NCBI GenBank assembly: GCA_035455745.1
Contig: DATIEP010000037.1
Coordinates: 116,758-180,757, forward strand
Source of the DNA: JADGGM01 sp027307005
Lineage (GTDB): Bacteria > Gemmatimonadota > Gemmatimonadetes > Gemmatimonadales > Gemmatimonadaceae
DNA: 64,000 nucleotides
Direction of reading: 5' to 3'
Part shown: positions 46,500-55,784 of the stretch, in pieces
How positions within the stretch are numbered: position 1 is the first letter of the stretch
Layout: each line of letters opens with the position of its first letter
Program-made: the position numbers and the translations under genes
The notes under the pieces: generated by a model
Seen by the model: only the letters and a program-made list of their open reading frames with translations
Databases searched by the model: none
What the model was told of the DNA's origin: nothing

Positions 46500-48950
46500 T
46501 CACACGACGAGGTTGAGCAGCCGGCCGGGCACGAAGATCACCTTGCGCGGCGTCCCGGTGACGAACTTCGCAATGGAAGGAACCGCCAGCGCCGCGGCGA
46601 GCGCATCATCCTGCGCGATGTCCCGCGCCACGCGCACCGTCCCGCGCAGCTTGCCGTTCACTTGCACGGCGAGCTCGATCTCGTCTTCCGTCGCCAGCGC
46701 CGGATCGAACGCCGGCCACCGCGACGAGAATACCGTTCCTGTGTGGCCTAACCGTTCCCACAGCTCTTCGGCAATGTGCGGGGCGTACGGCGCCACGAGC
46801 TGGACCAGCGGTTCGACCTCGGCGCGGTGCGGCACGCGCTCCCCGCCGCGCAGCGTGTTCATGTACTCCATCATCGCCGCGATCGCCGTGTTGTACCCCA
46901 GCCGGCTCGTGTCTTCCGTCACCTTGCGGATCGTGCGGTGCAGCTTGCGTATCACCGCATCGTCCGGCGCGCCGTCGCTGCGCATCTCGTGCGCCGATGC
47001 CCAGAGCCGGTCCAGGAACCGGCGCATGCCCGAAATGCCGCTGTCCCGGAAGTCGCCGCCTTCCTCGAGCGGTCCCATGTACATCAGGTACAGGCGAATC
47101 GTGTCGGCGCCCCACCGCTCGATGTACTCATCGGGGTTCACGACGTTGCCCTTGGTCTTGGACATCTTCGCGCCGTTTCGGATGAGCAGCCCGTGCGCGC
47201 GGAATCGCATGAACGGCTCCTCGAAATCCAGATAACCCGCGTCGTGCAGCACCATCGTGATGAACCGCGAATACAGCAGGTGCAGCACGGCGTGCTCGTT
47301 GCCGCCGATGTAGATGTTCACCGGCAGCCACCGCTTCGTGCGCTCGGCGTCGAACGGCACGTCCGTGAACTCCGTGCTCGGATAGCGCAGGAAGTACCAC
47401 GCGCTGTCGAGGAACGTGTCCGACACGTCGGTCTCGCGGCGCGCCATCTTGCCGCACTCGGGACACGGCACGCGGTACCACTCTTCGTGCCGTGCTAACG
47501 GAGACACCCCGCTGTCGTCCGGACGGAAATCCGTGATCGGCGGCAGCAGCACCGGCAGGTCCTTCTCCGGCACCGCCTGCATGCCGCACGCGTCGCAATA
47601 GATGATCGGGATCGGCGGACCCCAATAGCGCTGCCGGGAGATCGTCCAGTCGTGCAGCCGATACGTGACCGTCGGTTTCGCGCGGCCGCGTTCGCCTAAC
47701 CAGGCCACGATGCGCGCCTTGCCCTCGGTGGTGGTCAGGCCATCGAACGGCGGCGAATGCACCAGGCGGCCGCCTTCGTCGTCGGTGTACGCCTCGGCGA
47801 GCGGCGTGGCCGCATCGTCGCCCGGCGCAGCGACCACGCGCACGATCGGCAGATCGAACGCGCGCGCAAACGCAAAATCGCGCTCGTCATGACCGGGCAC
47901 GGCCATGATGGCGCCGGTGCCGTACTCCATGAGCACGTAGTCGGCCACCCACACCGGGATGCGCGCGCCCGTCGCCGGGTTCACCGCGTAGCCGCCGGTG
48001 AACACGCCGGTCTTTTCGCGATCGCCGACCTTCCGCGCCACCAGATCGCGCTTGCCCGCGCGCTCGACGTACGCGCGCACCTGCTCCCGCTGCGCCGATG
48101 ACGTGACCGCGTCGACTAACGGATGCTCGGGAGCGAGCACGACGTAGGTCGCGCCGAAGATGGTGTCGGGCCGCGTCGTGAAGACGCGAATCGATGCGTC
48201 GGCGCCCGCCAGCGCAAAGTCGATCTCCGCACCCTCGGACTCCCCGATCCAGTTCCGTTGGGCGGTCTTCGTGGTGTCCGACCAATCGATCCAGTCGAGA
48301 TTCGCCAGCAGCCGCGGCGCGTACTCGGTGATCTTGAAGAACCACTGTTCGAGGTAGCGCTGCTCGACGGGCGTGCCGCACCGCTCGCAGGCGCCGTTCA
48401 CGACCTGTTCGTTCGCCAGCACGGTCTTGCACGACGGGCACCAGTTCACCGCCGCCTTACCGCGGTAGGCGAGCCCGCGCTCGAGCAGCTGGAGGAAGAT
48501 CCACTGCGTCCACTTGTAGTACGCCGGATCGGTGGTGGACAGCTCGTGCGACCAATCGACCATCAGCCCAACGCGGCGCAGCTGGCGCCGGAAGTTCGCG
48601 ATGTTGCGCGGGATCAGCTCCATCGGATGGATGCCGACCTTCAGCGCGTAGTTCTCGGAATGGATGCCGAAGGCGTCGAACCCGATCGGCTCGAACACCG
48701 TGTGTCCCTGGAGGCGCTGGAATCGTCCATGAATATCGTTGCCCGTGAACGCGAACACGTTGCCGATGTGCAAGCCTTCGGCAGACGGGTACGGGAACAT
48801 CATGAGTTGGTAGTACGGACGCTCCGCGCCGGTGAGATCGGGCGAGTTGGTTCGCTCGGCACGCCACCGCTCCTGCCACTTCTGCTCGATGGCGGCCGGA
48901 TCGTAACTCGCGTGGCCCGCGGCCGTGGAGTTGGGTGTGGACGAAGTCAT
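46500..48950 (-). CDS. leuS: Leucyl-tRNA synthetase
   Basis: Charges tRNA-Leu. 816 residues, with the class I motifs HIGN (SAEGLHIGNVFAFTGND) and KMSKT (GAKMSKTKGNVVNPD), the CP1 editing domain containing FTTRPDTIFGATYVVLAPEH, zinc-type cysteines in WCPSCKTVLANEQVVNGACERC, and the LeuRS end EIELAVQVNGKLRG. ATG 48950 is chosen from context (MTSSTPNSTAAGHASYDPAA); the reading frame extends far upstream only because the opposite strand is coding. The KMSKS motif has Thr in the last position, a minor variant. Two GTTAGGC words lie in it in coding orientation. Confidence 0.97.
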   Translation of the reverse strand: MTSSTPNSTAAGHASYDPAAIEQKWQERWRAERTNSPDLTGAERPYYQLMMFPYPSAEGLHIGNVFAFTGNDIHGRFQRLQGHTVFEPIGFDAFGIHSENYALKVGIHPMELIPRNIANFRRQLRRVGLMVDWSHELSTTDPAYYKWTQWIFLQLLERGLAYRGKAAVNWCPSCKTVLANEQVVNGACERCGTPVEQRYLEQWFFKITEYAPRLLANLDWIDWSDTTKTAQRNWIGESEGAEIDFALAGADASIRVFTTRPDTIFGATYVVLAPEHPLVDAVTSSAQREQVRAYVERAGKRDLVARKVGDREKTGVFTGGYAVNPATGARIPVWVADYVLMEYGTGAIMAVPGHDERDFAFARAFDLPIVRVVAAPGDDAATPLAEAYTDDEGGRLVHSPPFDGLTTTEGKARIVAWLGERGRAKPTVTYRLHDWTISRQRYWGPPIPIIYCDACGMQAVPEKDLPVLLPPITDFRPDDSGVSPLARHEEWYRVPCPECGKMARRETDVSDTFLDSAWYFLRYPSTEFTDVPFDAERTKRWLPVNIYIGGNEHAVLHLLYSRFITMVLHDAGYLDFEEPFMRFRAHGLLIRNGAKMSKTKGNVVNPDEYIERWGADTIRLYLMYMGPLEEGGDFRDSGISGMRRFLDRLWASAHEMRSDGAPDDAVIRKLHRTIRKVTEDTSRLGYNTAIAAMMEYMNTLRGGERVPHRAEVEPLVQLVAPYAPHIAEELWERLGHTGTVFSSRWPAFDPALATEDEIELAVQVNGKLRGTVRVARDIAQDDALAAALAVPSIAKFVTGTPRKVIFVPGRLLNLVV

Positions 48951-49043
48951 GTTGCGTCTCGCCGCGGACGAGGGACGGGCATGGTCCAGCGGCTCGGAGT
49001 GAAAGCAACGCCCGTGATGTACGGCCTCCGGAAATCTAGCCCC

Positions 49044-50492
49044 ATGAGCATCGCACACAAGCGCGCGACACTCGACGCCGACACCATTGCACTCGGGCGC
49101 AGCGTGCGCTCGGTGCAGCGGCGCATTGTCGCCGGCGGCGGCACGCTCGCGCTGTTCGTCGTCGCGGCGTTCGCGCTGGTGGCGGATCACTGGATCCGGG
49201 ACACGCTCGCCGGCCAGCCGCTCGACCGTCTGCACGGCGCGGAGACATCGATTCTGCTCGGGGCGGCGATCATGCTCGGCATCGTCGAGCTCGCGCTCAT
49301 TTACCTGAGCCGCTACGTGTCGCATCGCGTGACCGAGCCGGCGGCCCTGCTCGCCGAAGCGGCGGAACGCGTCGCCGCGGGCGATCTCGCGGTGGACATC
49401 GCGCCGATCGGCGACGACGACGAGCTCGGTCGGTTGGGCAGAGCCACCGGCGGCATGATCGCAGAGCTCCGCCGTCTGGTGCGCATCCTCAGAGAGTCTG
49501 CCCAACAGACAGCTGCGCAGTCGGCAGAGATCACGGCGGGCACCGAGCAGATGTCGACGGCGGCGGGCGAGATGGCGCACACGTCGAGCGAGCTGAGCGC
49601 TCAGGCGGCCGAGATGGCGCAGGCGATCGCGCGCACCGCAGCCGATGCAGCGACCCTGTCGGGCATCGCGGACCAGCTGTCCGCCGGCGCGCACGAGGGG
49701 GTGGAGCGCAACGACGCCCTCCGTGCCCTGGCGCGCGCCAACCGGGCCGGACTCGACGCCAGCGAAGCTGCGTTAGGCAGCCTCGCCGCCGAGGCCGAGT
49801 CGTCAGCGGCAGCGGCCGCCGACCTGGTGAATGCATTCGAGCAGATCCGCTCGTTCGTCACGCTCGTCCGCCGCATGGCGCGCCAATCCAAGCTCCTGGC
49901 GCTCAACGCCTCGATGGAAGCCGCGCGCGCCGGCGAGCAAGGCGAAGGCTTTGCGGTCGTGGCCAGCGAGATTCGCAAGCTTTCGGCAAATTCCAACAGC
50001 GCGGCCGAGCGCACCGAAGAGATGGTCATGTCGCTGCTGGGCAAGGTCGAAGCGTCCCGTGAGTCGAGCCGCCGCACGGCCGCCACCGTCGCAAGCGTCC
50101 GCGAGGCCACCGAGCGGGCGCTCTCGTCGTTCACGGAGGTCGAACGCGCGGTCGCGCAGACCGAAGGTTGGACGCACGCGATCGAGCAGGCGGCGAACCA
50201 GTCGCGCGAGCTCATTGCCGAATCGACGATACGCCTCGAGCATCTTGCGCGCGGCACCGAGTCGTTCGCCGCGGCCATGGAACAGGTCGCCGCATCCACA
50301 GAACAGCAGAGCGCAGGCGCGCAGGAGATCGCCGCCGCCTCGGCCGCGCTGGCCGATGCATCGCGGAAATTGTTGGCCCAGATCTCTGCGTTCCGACTCG
50401 ACGAAATCGCGTTGCCTCCCGAGCCCGTGCGGCGGCGCAGCCGGGGCGTCGCCGTACAACCCGCCGTCGACGTCGCGCCCTCTCCCGCGTAA
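49044..50492 (+). CDS. Methyl-accepting chemotaxis-type protein with minimal periplasmic loop
   Basis: 482 residues. Two membrane segments (about 31-50 and 68-88) are separated by only about 18 residues, so there is no ligand-binding domain. A HAMP-like helix region follows to about residue 145, then a long alanine-rich coiled coil with the signalling tip ASMEAARAGEQGEGFAVVAS. The signature KLLALNASMEAARAGE is conserved. No che genes are nearby. It may sense membrane state or an internal signal, or control something other than flagellar motion. It is divergent from leuS with 93 bases between them. Confidence 0.9.
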   Translation: MSIAHKRATLDADTIALGRSVRSVQRRIVAGGGTLALFVVAAFALVADHWIRDTLAGQPLDRLHGAETSILLGAAIMLGIVELALIYLSRYVSHRVTEPAALLAEAAERVAAGDLAVDIAPIGDDDELGRLGRATGGMIAELRRLVRILRESAQQTAAQSAEITAGTEQMSTAAGEMAHTSSELSAQAAEMAQAIARTAADAATLSGIADQLSAGAHEGVERNDALRALARANRAGLDASEAALGSLAAEAESSAAAAADLVNAFEQIRSFVTLVRRMARQSKLLALNASMEAARAGEQGEGFAVVASEIRKLSANSNSAAERTEEMVMSLLGKVEASRESSRRTAATVASVREATERALSSFTEVERAVAQTEGWTHAIEQAANQSRELIAESTIRLEHLARGTESFAAAMEQVAASTEQQSAGAQEIAAASAALADASRKLLAQISAFRLDEIALPPEPVRRRSRGVAVQPAVDVAPSPA

Positions 50493-50564
50493 GTCGCGCT
50501 CGCGGCTGTTGGCCGCGCGCGATGCCGCGTAACTTCCTCGCGGTTCTCCCACCCGCGAGTCCAC

Positions 50565-51683
50565 ATGCGCGTCTCTCCGGCCCTGTCTGTCCTTGCCCGA
50601 TTTTGTTCGCCCTTAGGTCCGGCTCGGTCCGTCCTTTCCCGGCTTTGTCCGCTGGTCCTGCTGGCAGTCGTCGCGCCTGCCGCGGCGGCACAGTCGCGGC
50701 CCCACTTTCATCATCTTGCGGCGACGCCGGAGACGGTCGCCTGGGGCTACTACAGCGCCGCGGCGAAACCAGTGCTGCGCGTCGCGTCCGGCGACACCGT
50801 CGAAGTGGAAACGCTGATCACGAACTCGCCCCAGGGCCTGGAGCGCGCGGGGCTTCCGCCTAACGAAGTGCAGCAGTCGCTGCGCGACATCACGACCAAG
50901 GTGACGGACAAGGGTCCCGGCGGACACATCCTCACCGGCCCGATCTACATCGACGGCGCAGAACCCGGCGACGTGCTCGAGGTGCGCATCCTCGGCATCT
51001 CGTTCCCGATCGCGTACGCGTACAACGGATGCGCCGGATTCCTGCCCCAGAACTGCGGCCAACCGCGCCATTCGCAGATCATTCCGTTAGACACCGTCCA
51101 CATGACCGCGACGATCGACTCGACGATTCAGGTCCCGATGCGTCCGTTCTTCGGGAGCATCGGCGACGCGCCGCCGCCGGATTCGGGCCGGCTCTCGAGC
51201 AATCCGCCGGGCACGCACGCGGGCAACATGGACAACCGCTCGCTCACCGTCGGCACCACGCTGTACATCCCGGTGCACGCGCCGGGTGCGCTGCTCGAGA
51301 TCGGCGACGGCCACGCGGGTCAGGGCGACGGCGAGGTGGACCAGACGGCGATCGAGACGTCGCTCACCGGCCGGTTCCAGGTGATCGTGCGCAAGGATCT
51401 CCACTTCGAGTGGCCCCGCGCCGAGACGCCCACCGAGCTCATGACGATGGGCATGGACAAGGATCTGACGCAGGCGACGCGCGTCGCCGTACAGCAGATG
51501 GTCGATTTGTTGGGCGAGCAGTTAGGCCTGCCGCACGACAAGGCCTACGCGCTGGCGAGCGTCGCCGCGGATCTCAAGATCGCCGAGCTGGTGGACGGCA
51601 ACATGTGCGTGTACATGACCATCCCGAAGAAGATCGCCGGACCGACGTTCAAGCCCGAGGCAGCGACGGGCGCCGGCCCCTGA
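50565..51683 (+). CDS. Acetamidase/formamidase-family amidohydrolase, exported
   Basis: 372 residues: signal peptide (LCPLVLLAVVAPAAAAQS), then an FmdA/AmdA-type domain (GPIYIDGAEPGDVLEVRIL, GTHAGNMDNRSLTVGTTLYI, HAGQGDGEVDQTAIETSLTG, a set of family-conserved blocks). These enzymes hydrolyse acetamide or formamide to release ammonia; an exported version is less common but known in soil bacteria, and the family is poorly characterised outside model amidases. The region coding the signal peptide contains repeated TTTGTCC/GGTCC words, reverse complement of the GGACAA array found elsewhere. The gene runs into the converging M61 gene. Confidence 0.82.
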   Translation: MRVSPALSVLARFCSPLGPARSVLSRLCPLVLLAVVAPAAAAQSRPHFHHLAATPETVAWGYYSAAAKPVLRVASGDTVEVETLITNSPQGLERAGLPPNEVQQSLRDITTKVTDKGPGGHILTGPIYIDGAEPGDVLEVRILGISFPIAYAYNGCAGFLPQNCGQPRHSQIIPLDTVHMTATIDSTIQVPMRPFFGSIGDAPPPDSGRLSSNPPGTHAGNMDNRSLTVGTTLYIPVHAPGALLEIGDGHAGQGDGEVDQTAIETSLTGRFQVIVRKDLHFEWPRAETPTELMTMGMDKDLTQATRVAVQQMVDLLGEQLGLPHDKAYALASVAADLKIAELVDGNMCVYMTIPKKIAGPTFKPEAATGAGP

Positions 51684-51702
51684 TGCGGCACCGCATGGAC
51701 GC

Positions 51703-53334
51703 TCAGGGACCGACCGTTCCGGTCAACCATCCGTGCCGCACGCGGAGCTGATCGGCGGTTGCGTTCGGATCTTCCACCACCGTGTACTCGGTGCCGCGCG
51801 GCCCGGGTTGTGACTGCAAGCGCAAGCCGGCCTCGGCGAGCGACGCCGCGAACGGCGGATCTTCGACACCGCCCACGTATCGGTCGAACCACGGCGTCAG
51901 ATCCGCGCCGGCCGCCTCGCTCGCGGCGCGCACCACATCGTCTTCGGTGTAGCCGCGTCCTTGCAGGTAGTAGCTTGCGTTAGGCGCGTCCCAGGTCATG
52001 CGCTTGAGCGCGCGCAGCGCATCGTCCAGCGATCTCGCGTTGTGCGTCCGTTCTCGGATGTCGAGGTCGAGCAGCAGCGCGAGGCCTTCGCCTTTGGTGT
52101 AGTACGAGAAGAAGCTCCCGCGGTCGACGCGCATCGGCGTCGCCGCGCCATCCCAGAACGGCGCCAGAAACGACGCCATGCGCGCCGAGACGACTTTGCG
52201 GCCCGGGGACTCCAGGTTTGCGTCGATGACGTGGGCGAGCGTCTGGTAGTAGTCATCTTTGCTCACGATCCCGGCGCGCAGCAGTCCGATTTCGCCGTAG
52301 TACTGCGTCCATCCCTCCGCCACCCACAGGCTCGGTTCATACCGCTCGGACGAATAGTCGAACGGCCCGAGCAGCATCGGCCGGATGCGCTTCACGTTCC
52401 ACGTGTGGAAATACTCGTGCGCCGCGTCTGAGATCGTCGCCATCACGGCCGACGAATCGGTCCATGGCGCGCGCGTTTGGATTTGCGTCGAGTACAGATG
52501 CTCCATCCCGTCGCTGCCGTCGTAACCCACGTTGAACAGGAAGGTGTACATGGTGAGCGGCGGCGGCGCGACGACGGTGTTCTCGTAGCGCACGATTTTC
52601 TCGACGGCGCTGACGAAGCCCTGGTGATAGCCGTTCTGCGACCCGTTGTGGTGCACGACGACGCGATAGAGCCGGTTGTCCACGGTGAAGCTGTCGACGT
52701 CGAAGTGCTTGGCCACTTCGGTGGGCGTGTCGATCATCTCGTCGTAGTTCGCGAAGCGGAATTGGCGCTGGTCGGGCGACGTGCTGGCGCCGTTGATGAT
52801 GTGCCATCCGTTGGGCGGGGTCACGGCGAGCGAGACCGAGTCCGGCTTGTGTCCCACCACGTACATGAACAGCGACGCGCCGTTCCAGTTGGCGTGCGCG
52901 GTGTCGAGGACGCTGAACGTGCCCGACAGGTTGTCGGCGAACACGCGGTAGCGCATGGTGACGTGCGTCGCGCCGGCGGGATAGATGCGCCAGAGCGAGC
53001 CGTTTTCGCGATCGAAGCGTACGGGTCGGCCGTTCGCACCCTGCACCGACTCGTCGCGCACGTTGCGCGCGAAGTCCATGCGCGCATAGCGGCCCGGCGA
53101 CCAGACGGGCATCTGGAGCCGGAGCGTATCGCCTAACGAGCCGCCGATGTCGATCTGGATCTCGTACAAGTGCCCGATCGTGTCGGGCATCGCGATGGCG
53201 TACGCGATGTGGAAGCGCGGGCCGGACGCGCGCTCCGCGTTGGGCGCGGGGTGCGCGGTGGCGCAGGCCGCGAGGACCGCGGCGATCGCGGCGACGGTCA
53301 GGCGCCGGACGCCCCGGCGCATGTGGTTAGGCAT
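51703..53334 (-). CDS. M61-family metalloprotease lipoprotein
   Basis: 543-residue exported M61 peptidase. VAAIAAVLAAC is a lipoprotein signal (Cys about 24), so it is probably anchored to a membrane. The beta-sandwich domain (LQMPVWSPGRYARMDFAR) is followed by the zinc helix HEYFH near residue 306, AWNVKRIRP-like WNVKRIRPML, and WVAEGWTQYYGE. Compared with the paralogue at 10695 it lacks a clear PDZ domain and is about 60 residues shorter at the C-terminus. The start codon is contained in a GTTAGGC word in the reverse direction; ATG 53322 is an alternative start. Confidence 0.85.
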   Translation of the reverse strand: MPNHMRRGVRRLTVAAIAAVLAACATAHPAPNAERASGPRFHIAYAIAMPDTIGHLYEIQIDIGGSLGDTLRLQMPVWSPGRYARMDFARNVRDESVQGANGRPVRFDRENGSLWRIYPAGATHVTMRYRVFADNLSGTFSVLDTAHANWNGASLFMYVVGHKPDSVSLAVTPPNGWHIINGASTSPDQRQFRFANYDEMIDTPTEVAKHFDVDSFTVDNRLYRVVVHHNGSQNGYHQGFVSAVEKIVRYENTVVAPPPLTMYTFLFNVGYDGSDGMEHLYSTQIQTRAPWTDSSAVMATISDAAHEYFHTWNVKRIRPMLLGPFDYSSERYEPSLWVAEGWTQYYGEIGLLRAGIVSKDDYYQTLAHVIDANLESPGRKVVSARMASFLAPFWDGAATPMRVDRGSFFSYYTKGEGLALLLDLDIRERTHNARSLDDALRALKRMTWDAPNASYYLQGRGYTEDDVVRAASEAAGADLTPWFDRYVGGVEDPPFAASLAEAGLRLQSQPGPRGTEYTVVEDPNATADQLRVRHGWLTGTVGP

Positions 53335-53340
53335 TGGTCG

Positions 53341-54435
53341 TCAGCGCGACAGCGCGTGCATCGGCACCGGGCCGCGCGGGCGCTCGCTCTCCTTGAACAG
53401 GTAGGCGCACGGTTCCAGCCGCGCGCCGCGCGCGTCGGCCACCGCGAACTGCAGCCCCGAATAGATGTTCGCGCTGCCGTACCGGCCGTCCTTCGCGATC
53501 GCGTAATACGTCAGGTCGTAGCGCGGCCGCTTGCGCTCATCGAGCAGGCGCGCCTCGGTCATCTGGATGGCGCGCTGCAGCGCCCGCAGGCATGCCTCTT
53601 CCGGCGATGCGCCGTTCCGCATCTGCTCGACGACGAAGAACGCGCCAGCGATCTTGATGTTGGCTTCCCCGCGTCCCGTGCTCCCGGACGCTCCGACATC
53701 GTTGTCGCAGTACTGGCCGGCGCCGACGATGGCGCTGTCGCCGACGCGGCCGGGAATCTTGTAGGACATCCCGCTCGTCGTCGTCACGCTGCCGATGTCG
53801 CCGCCCGCGGTGACGGCGTTCATGTTGATGGTGCCGTGCGTGAATTGCACCTTCACGTCGTCGTCGTGGTCGAGCCAGGCATCGTTCGGATCGTGGTTGG
53901 CTTTCCACTTGAGCCAGATCTGCCGCGCTTCATCGGTGAGCAGGTTCTGCTGCTTGAAGCCCATCTCGAGGGCGAATTTCTGGGCGCCGGCGCCGACGAG
54001 AAAGATGTGGTCGGTGTAGTCCATCACCGCCTTGGCGACGAGCGACGGCGTCGCGATGTCCTCGATCGCGCCGACGGCGCCGGCGCGCCGCGTCGGCCCG
54101 TGCATGCACGACGCATCCAGCTGGACGACCCCGTCTTCGTTAGGCAGACCGCCGAGCCCCACCGAGTGGTCGGTCGGATCGAGCTCCGTGATGTTGACGC
54201 CCGCGATCGCCGCGTCTAACGGATCGGCGTTCTGGAGCATCATCTCGCGCGCCTTGGCGACGCCGCGAATGCCGTTGGCGCTCGAGACGACGGCGGGACG
54301 GTTGTCGGCGGCCGCGCCGCGCCGGCGCCCGACCGGCGAATCCGGCAACGCAGACGCGCTCGCCGTCCGGGCCATCGCGAGACCGGCGGCAGCGGCGGCG
54401 CCGGCGCCAATGAAATCACGGCGGGTGAGAGACAA
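53341..54435 (-). CDS. Tat-exported isoaspartyl peptidase/L-asparaginase (Ntn hydrolase)
   Basis: 364 residues. TTG at 54435 is preceded by GAGGAGG at ideal spacing and opens with SLTRRDFIGAGAAAAAGLAM, a textbook twin-arginine signal. The Ntn-hydrolase core has the autoprocessing site HGTINM, giving T202 as nucleophile after cleavage, followed by GDIGSVTTTSGMSYKIPGR and GDSAIVGAGQYCDNDVGA. The family covers plant-type asparaginases, isoaspartyl peptidases and glycosylasparaginases; the precise substrate is open. The longer reading frame to 54687 is low-complexity and rejected. It ends just before the converging-side M61 gene on the same strand. Confidence 0.88.
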   Translation of the reverse strand: MSLTRRDFIGAGAAAAAGLAMARTASASALPDSPVGRRRGAAADNRPAVVSSANGIRGVAKAREMMLQNADPLDAAIAGVNITELDPTDHSVGLGGLPNEDGVVQLDASCMHGPTRRAGAVGAIEDIATPSLVAKAVMDYTDHIFLVGAGAQKFALEMGFKQQNLLTDEARQIWLKWKANHDPNDAWLDHDDDVKVQFTHGTINMNAVTAGGDIGSVTTTSGMSYKIPGRVGDSAIVGAGQYCDNDVGASGSTGRGEANIKIAGAFFVVEQMRNGASPEEACLRALQRAIQMTEARLLDERKRPRYDLTYYAIAKDGRYGSANIYSGLQFAVADARGARLEPCAYLFKESERPRGPVPMHALSR

Positions 54436-54835
54436 TCGGTGCCTCCTCGAGCCAAGGGAACTGCGAACGCCGCGAATTTGATCCGCGGCCCCGCGCGAAG
54501 CAACCGCAACAGCGCCATCCCACGCTTCGAGGGACACCAGGCGCCAGCTCGCTCGGTACCGGTGCAGTTTGGGGTGCCGGCGCGGGGACGAGTGCCGGAA
54601 TAGATGCGAGGTGGTGAGCTTCCTCGCTCTGGAAATATCATCAAAGCGAGGAAGCCCACCACGGGCGAGAAGGGTGCCTCGCGCCACTCGGGTCGCGACT
54701 GATGAGTCTCAGCCCCGTACTGACCAAACTGTACCTCTACCGCTCGCTCTTTCCGTTGTCGGCCGCGAACGTAATCTTCCGACGTTGCGAAAGCGCTCGA
54801 ATCTCATCATCCGACGCCTGATCGAAGGAGTCTCA
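54436..54835. other. Intergenic region with inverted repeat; no gene
   Basis: 400 bases between the isoaspartyl peptidase gene (minus) and the NlpC/P60-like gene (plus). It contains repeat copy B and, adjacent to it, an inverted partial copy: GTGGTGAGCTTCCTCGCT (54611-54628) against AGCGAGGAAGCCCACCAC (54645-54662), forming a near-perfect hairpin. The rest looks non-coding; a ribosome binding site AAGGAG lies at 54825-54830. Confidence 0.6.
54551..54634 (-). repeat. Dispersed repeat copy B (inverted relative to copy A)
   Basis: Reverse complement of this stretch matches 1469-1547 at about 80 percent by eye, 53 kb away. It is followed by a partial third copy (54645-54662) in the opposite orientation, forming a hairpin. 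Function unknown; a mobile or REP-like element, or a structured RNA, are possibilities. Confidence 0.6.
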
Positions 54836-55750
54836 ATGGCGAACACCGTCCAGGCCGACCAAGTGGCGCAGATGTGTGATGAGCGGCGCACTGCGATCAT
54901 GGCGCTGTGCCAGAAGTTGGCCACCGACGGCGCGCACTACCTCTGGGGCGCCGAAGGCCTGCGGCCGTCCAGTAAGGCGCCACAATACTTCGCTCCTCGG
55001 GCGGTCAGACTCGACCAATCGGCGCGCGGATCGACGACGTTCGCGGCCGCACAGCACTTCGATCAGCACGCGCAACGATTCGTATGCGCAGGCCGCTGCT
55101 TCGCGGTGTCGTTGCCGGCGAACGCGATCATCGCCAACGCAGCGTCTGACAACAAGCTGGAGGCATTCATCAAGAACTGCATCGACAAACATCTCGAGCC
55201 GTGGACCTGCCACGAGAAACTCACGCCGCGGTTGATCCTGGGTACCGGAGATGGCGAACCCCGGGACTACAAGGAAAGCACCGAGTACACCAAGCAGACG
55301 CACGGGCACTTGGACAAAACGCTCGTCTGGGGCGAGTCTTGTAACGACAAGCTGCACTTCGACTGCGGCGGATTCGTCCGGTGGGTCGTCTCGCAGGTCT
55401 GCGGGATGTCGATTGCGGGCATCAGCACGTATCCCACGCAGAAGAACGCGCTCGGCCAGCCCATGGCGAGATTGCTGACGAAAGATGATACCGTGATGAA
55501 GGCCGACATCCTCGTCTACGCCGGCCACATTGCGTTTGCGACGGGCACGCCGGCGGTGAAATACGACCCGCAAACGCACTACAGCGTTGCGCAGGCCGAC
55601 TGCGCGACGAACGGCGTCAACTACAACGTCGTGCATCCACAAGACAACACGTCGTGTATTCGTCTGTCCGACTCGACGCTGGTCGGCAGCGTAATCGCAA
55701 GCGCCGTTCGCGCAGGCATGGATGTCCTTTCTTTCGGCCCGCGCGCCTGA
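54836..55750 (+). CDS. NlpC/P60-like cysteine peptidase with large insertion
   Basis: 304 residues, strong ribosome binding site AAGGAG 5 bases before ATG 54836. It resembles an NlpC/P60 peptidase: YLWGAEG near residue 35 corresponds to the first strand, FDCGGFVRW supplies the catalytic Cys (C177), and YAGHIAFATG supplies the His (H231). About 135 residues are inserted between the first strand and the catalytic Cys, with seven further cysteines (CAGRC, NCIDK, WTCHEK, ESCNDK), far more than in its relatives. No signal peptide, so it may be cytosolic, an effector, or exported without cleavage. Base composition is lower in GC than the neighbours, suggesting transfer. Confidence 0.62.
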   Translation: MANTVQADQVAQMCDERRTAIMALCQKLATDGAHYLWGAEGLRPSSKAPQYFAPRAVRLDQSARGSTTFAAAQHFDQHAQRFVCAGRCFAVSLPANAIIANAASDNKLEAFIKNCIDKHLEPWTCHEKLTPRLILGTGDGEPRDYKESTEYTKQTHGHLDKTLVWGESCNDKLHFDCGGFVRWVVSQVCGMSIAGISTYPTQKNALGQPMARLLTKDDTVMKADILVYAGHIAFATGTPAVKYDPQTHYSVAQADCATNGVNYNVVHPQDNTSCIRLSDSTLVGSVIASAVRAGMDVLSFGPRA

Positions 55751-55784
55751 GCTTCGTCCTTCCGCCTGCACGGCCTAACGACCT

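Noticed and set aside
46500..49694. A 1064-residue leuS reading
   Set aside because: Residues upstream of 48950 lie in the MCP gene on the other strand and have no LeuRS similarity; the normal start is ATG 48950.
53341..54687. Long reading of the isoaspartyl peptidase gene
   Set aside because: The TTG at 54435 has an excellent ribosome binding site and begins a clean Tat signal; the added N-terminus is arginine-rich and crosses the dispersed repeat.
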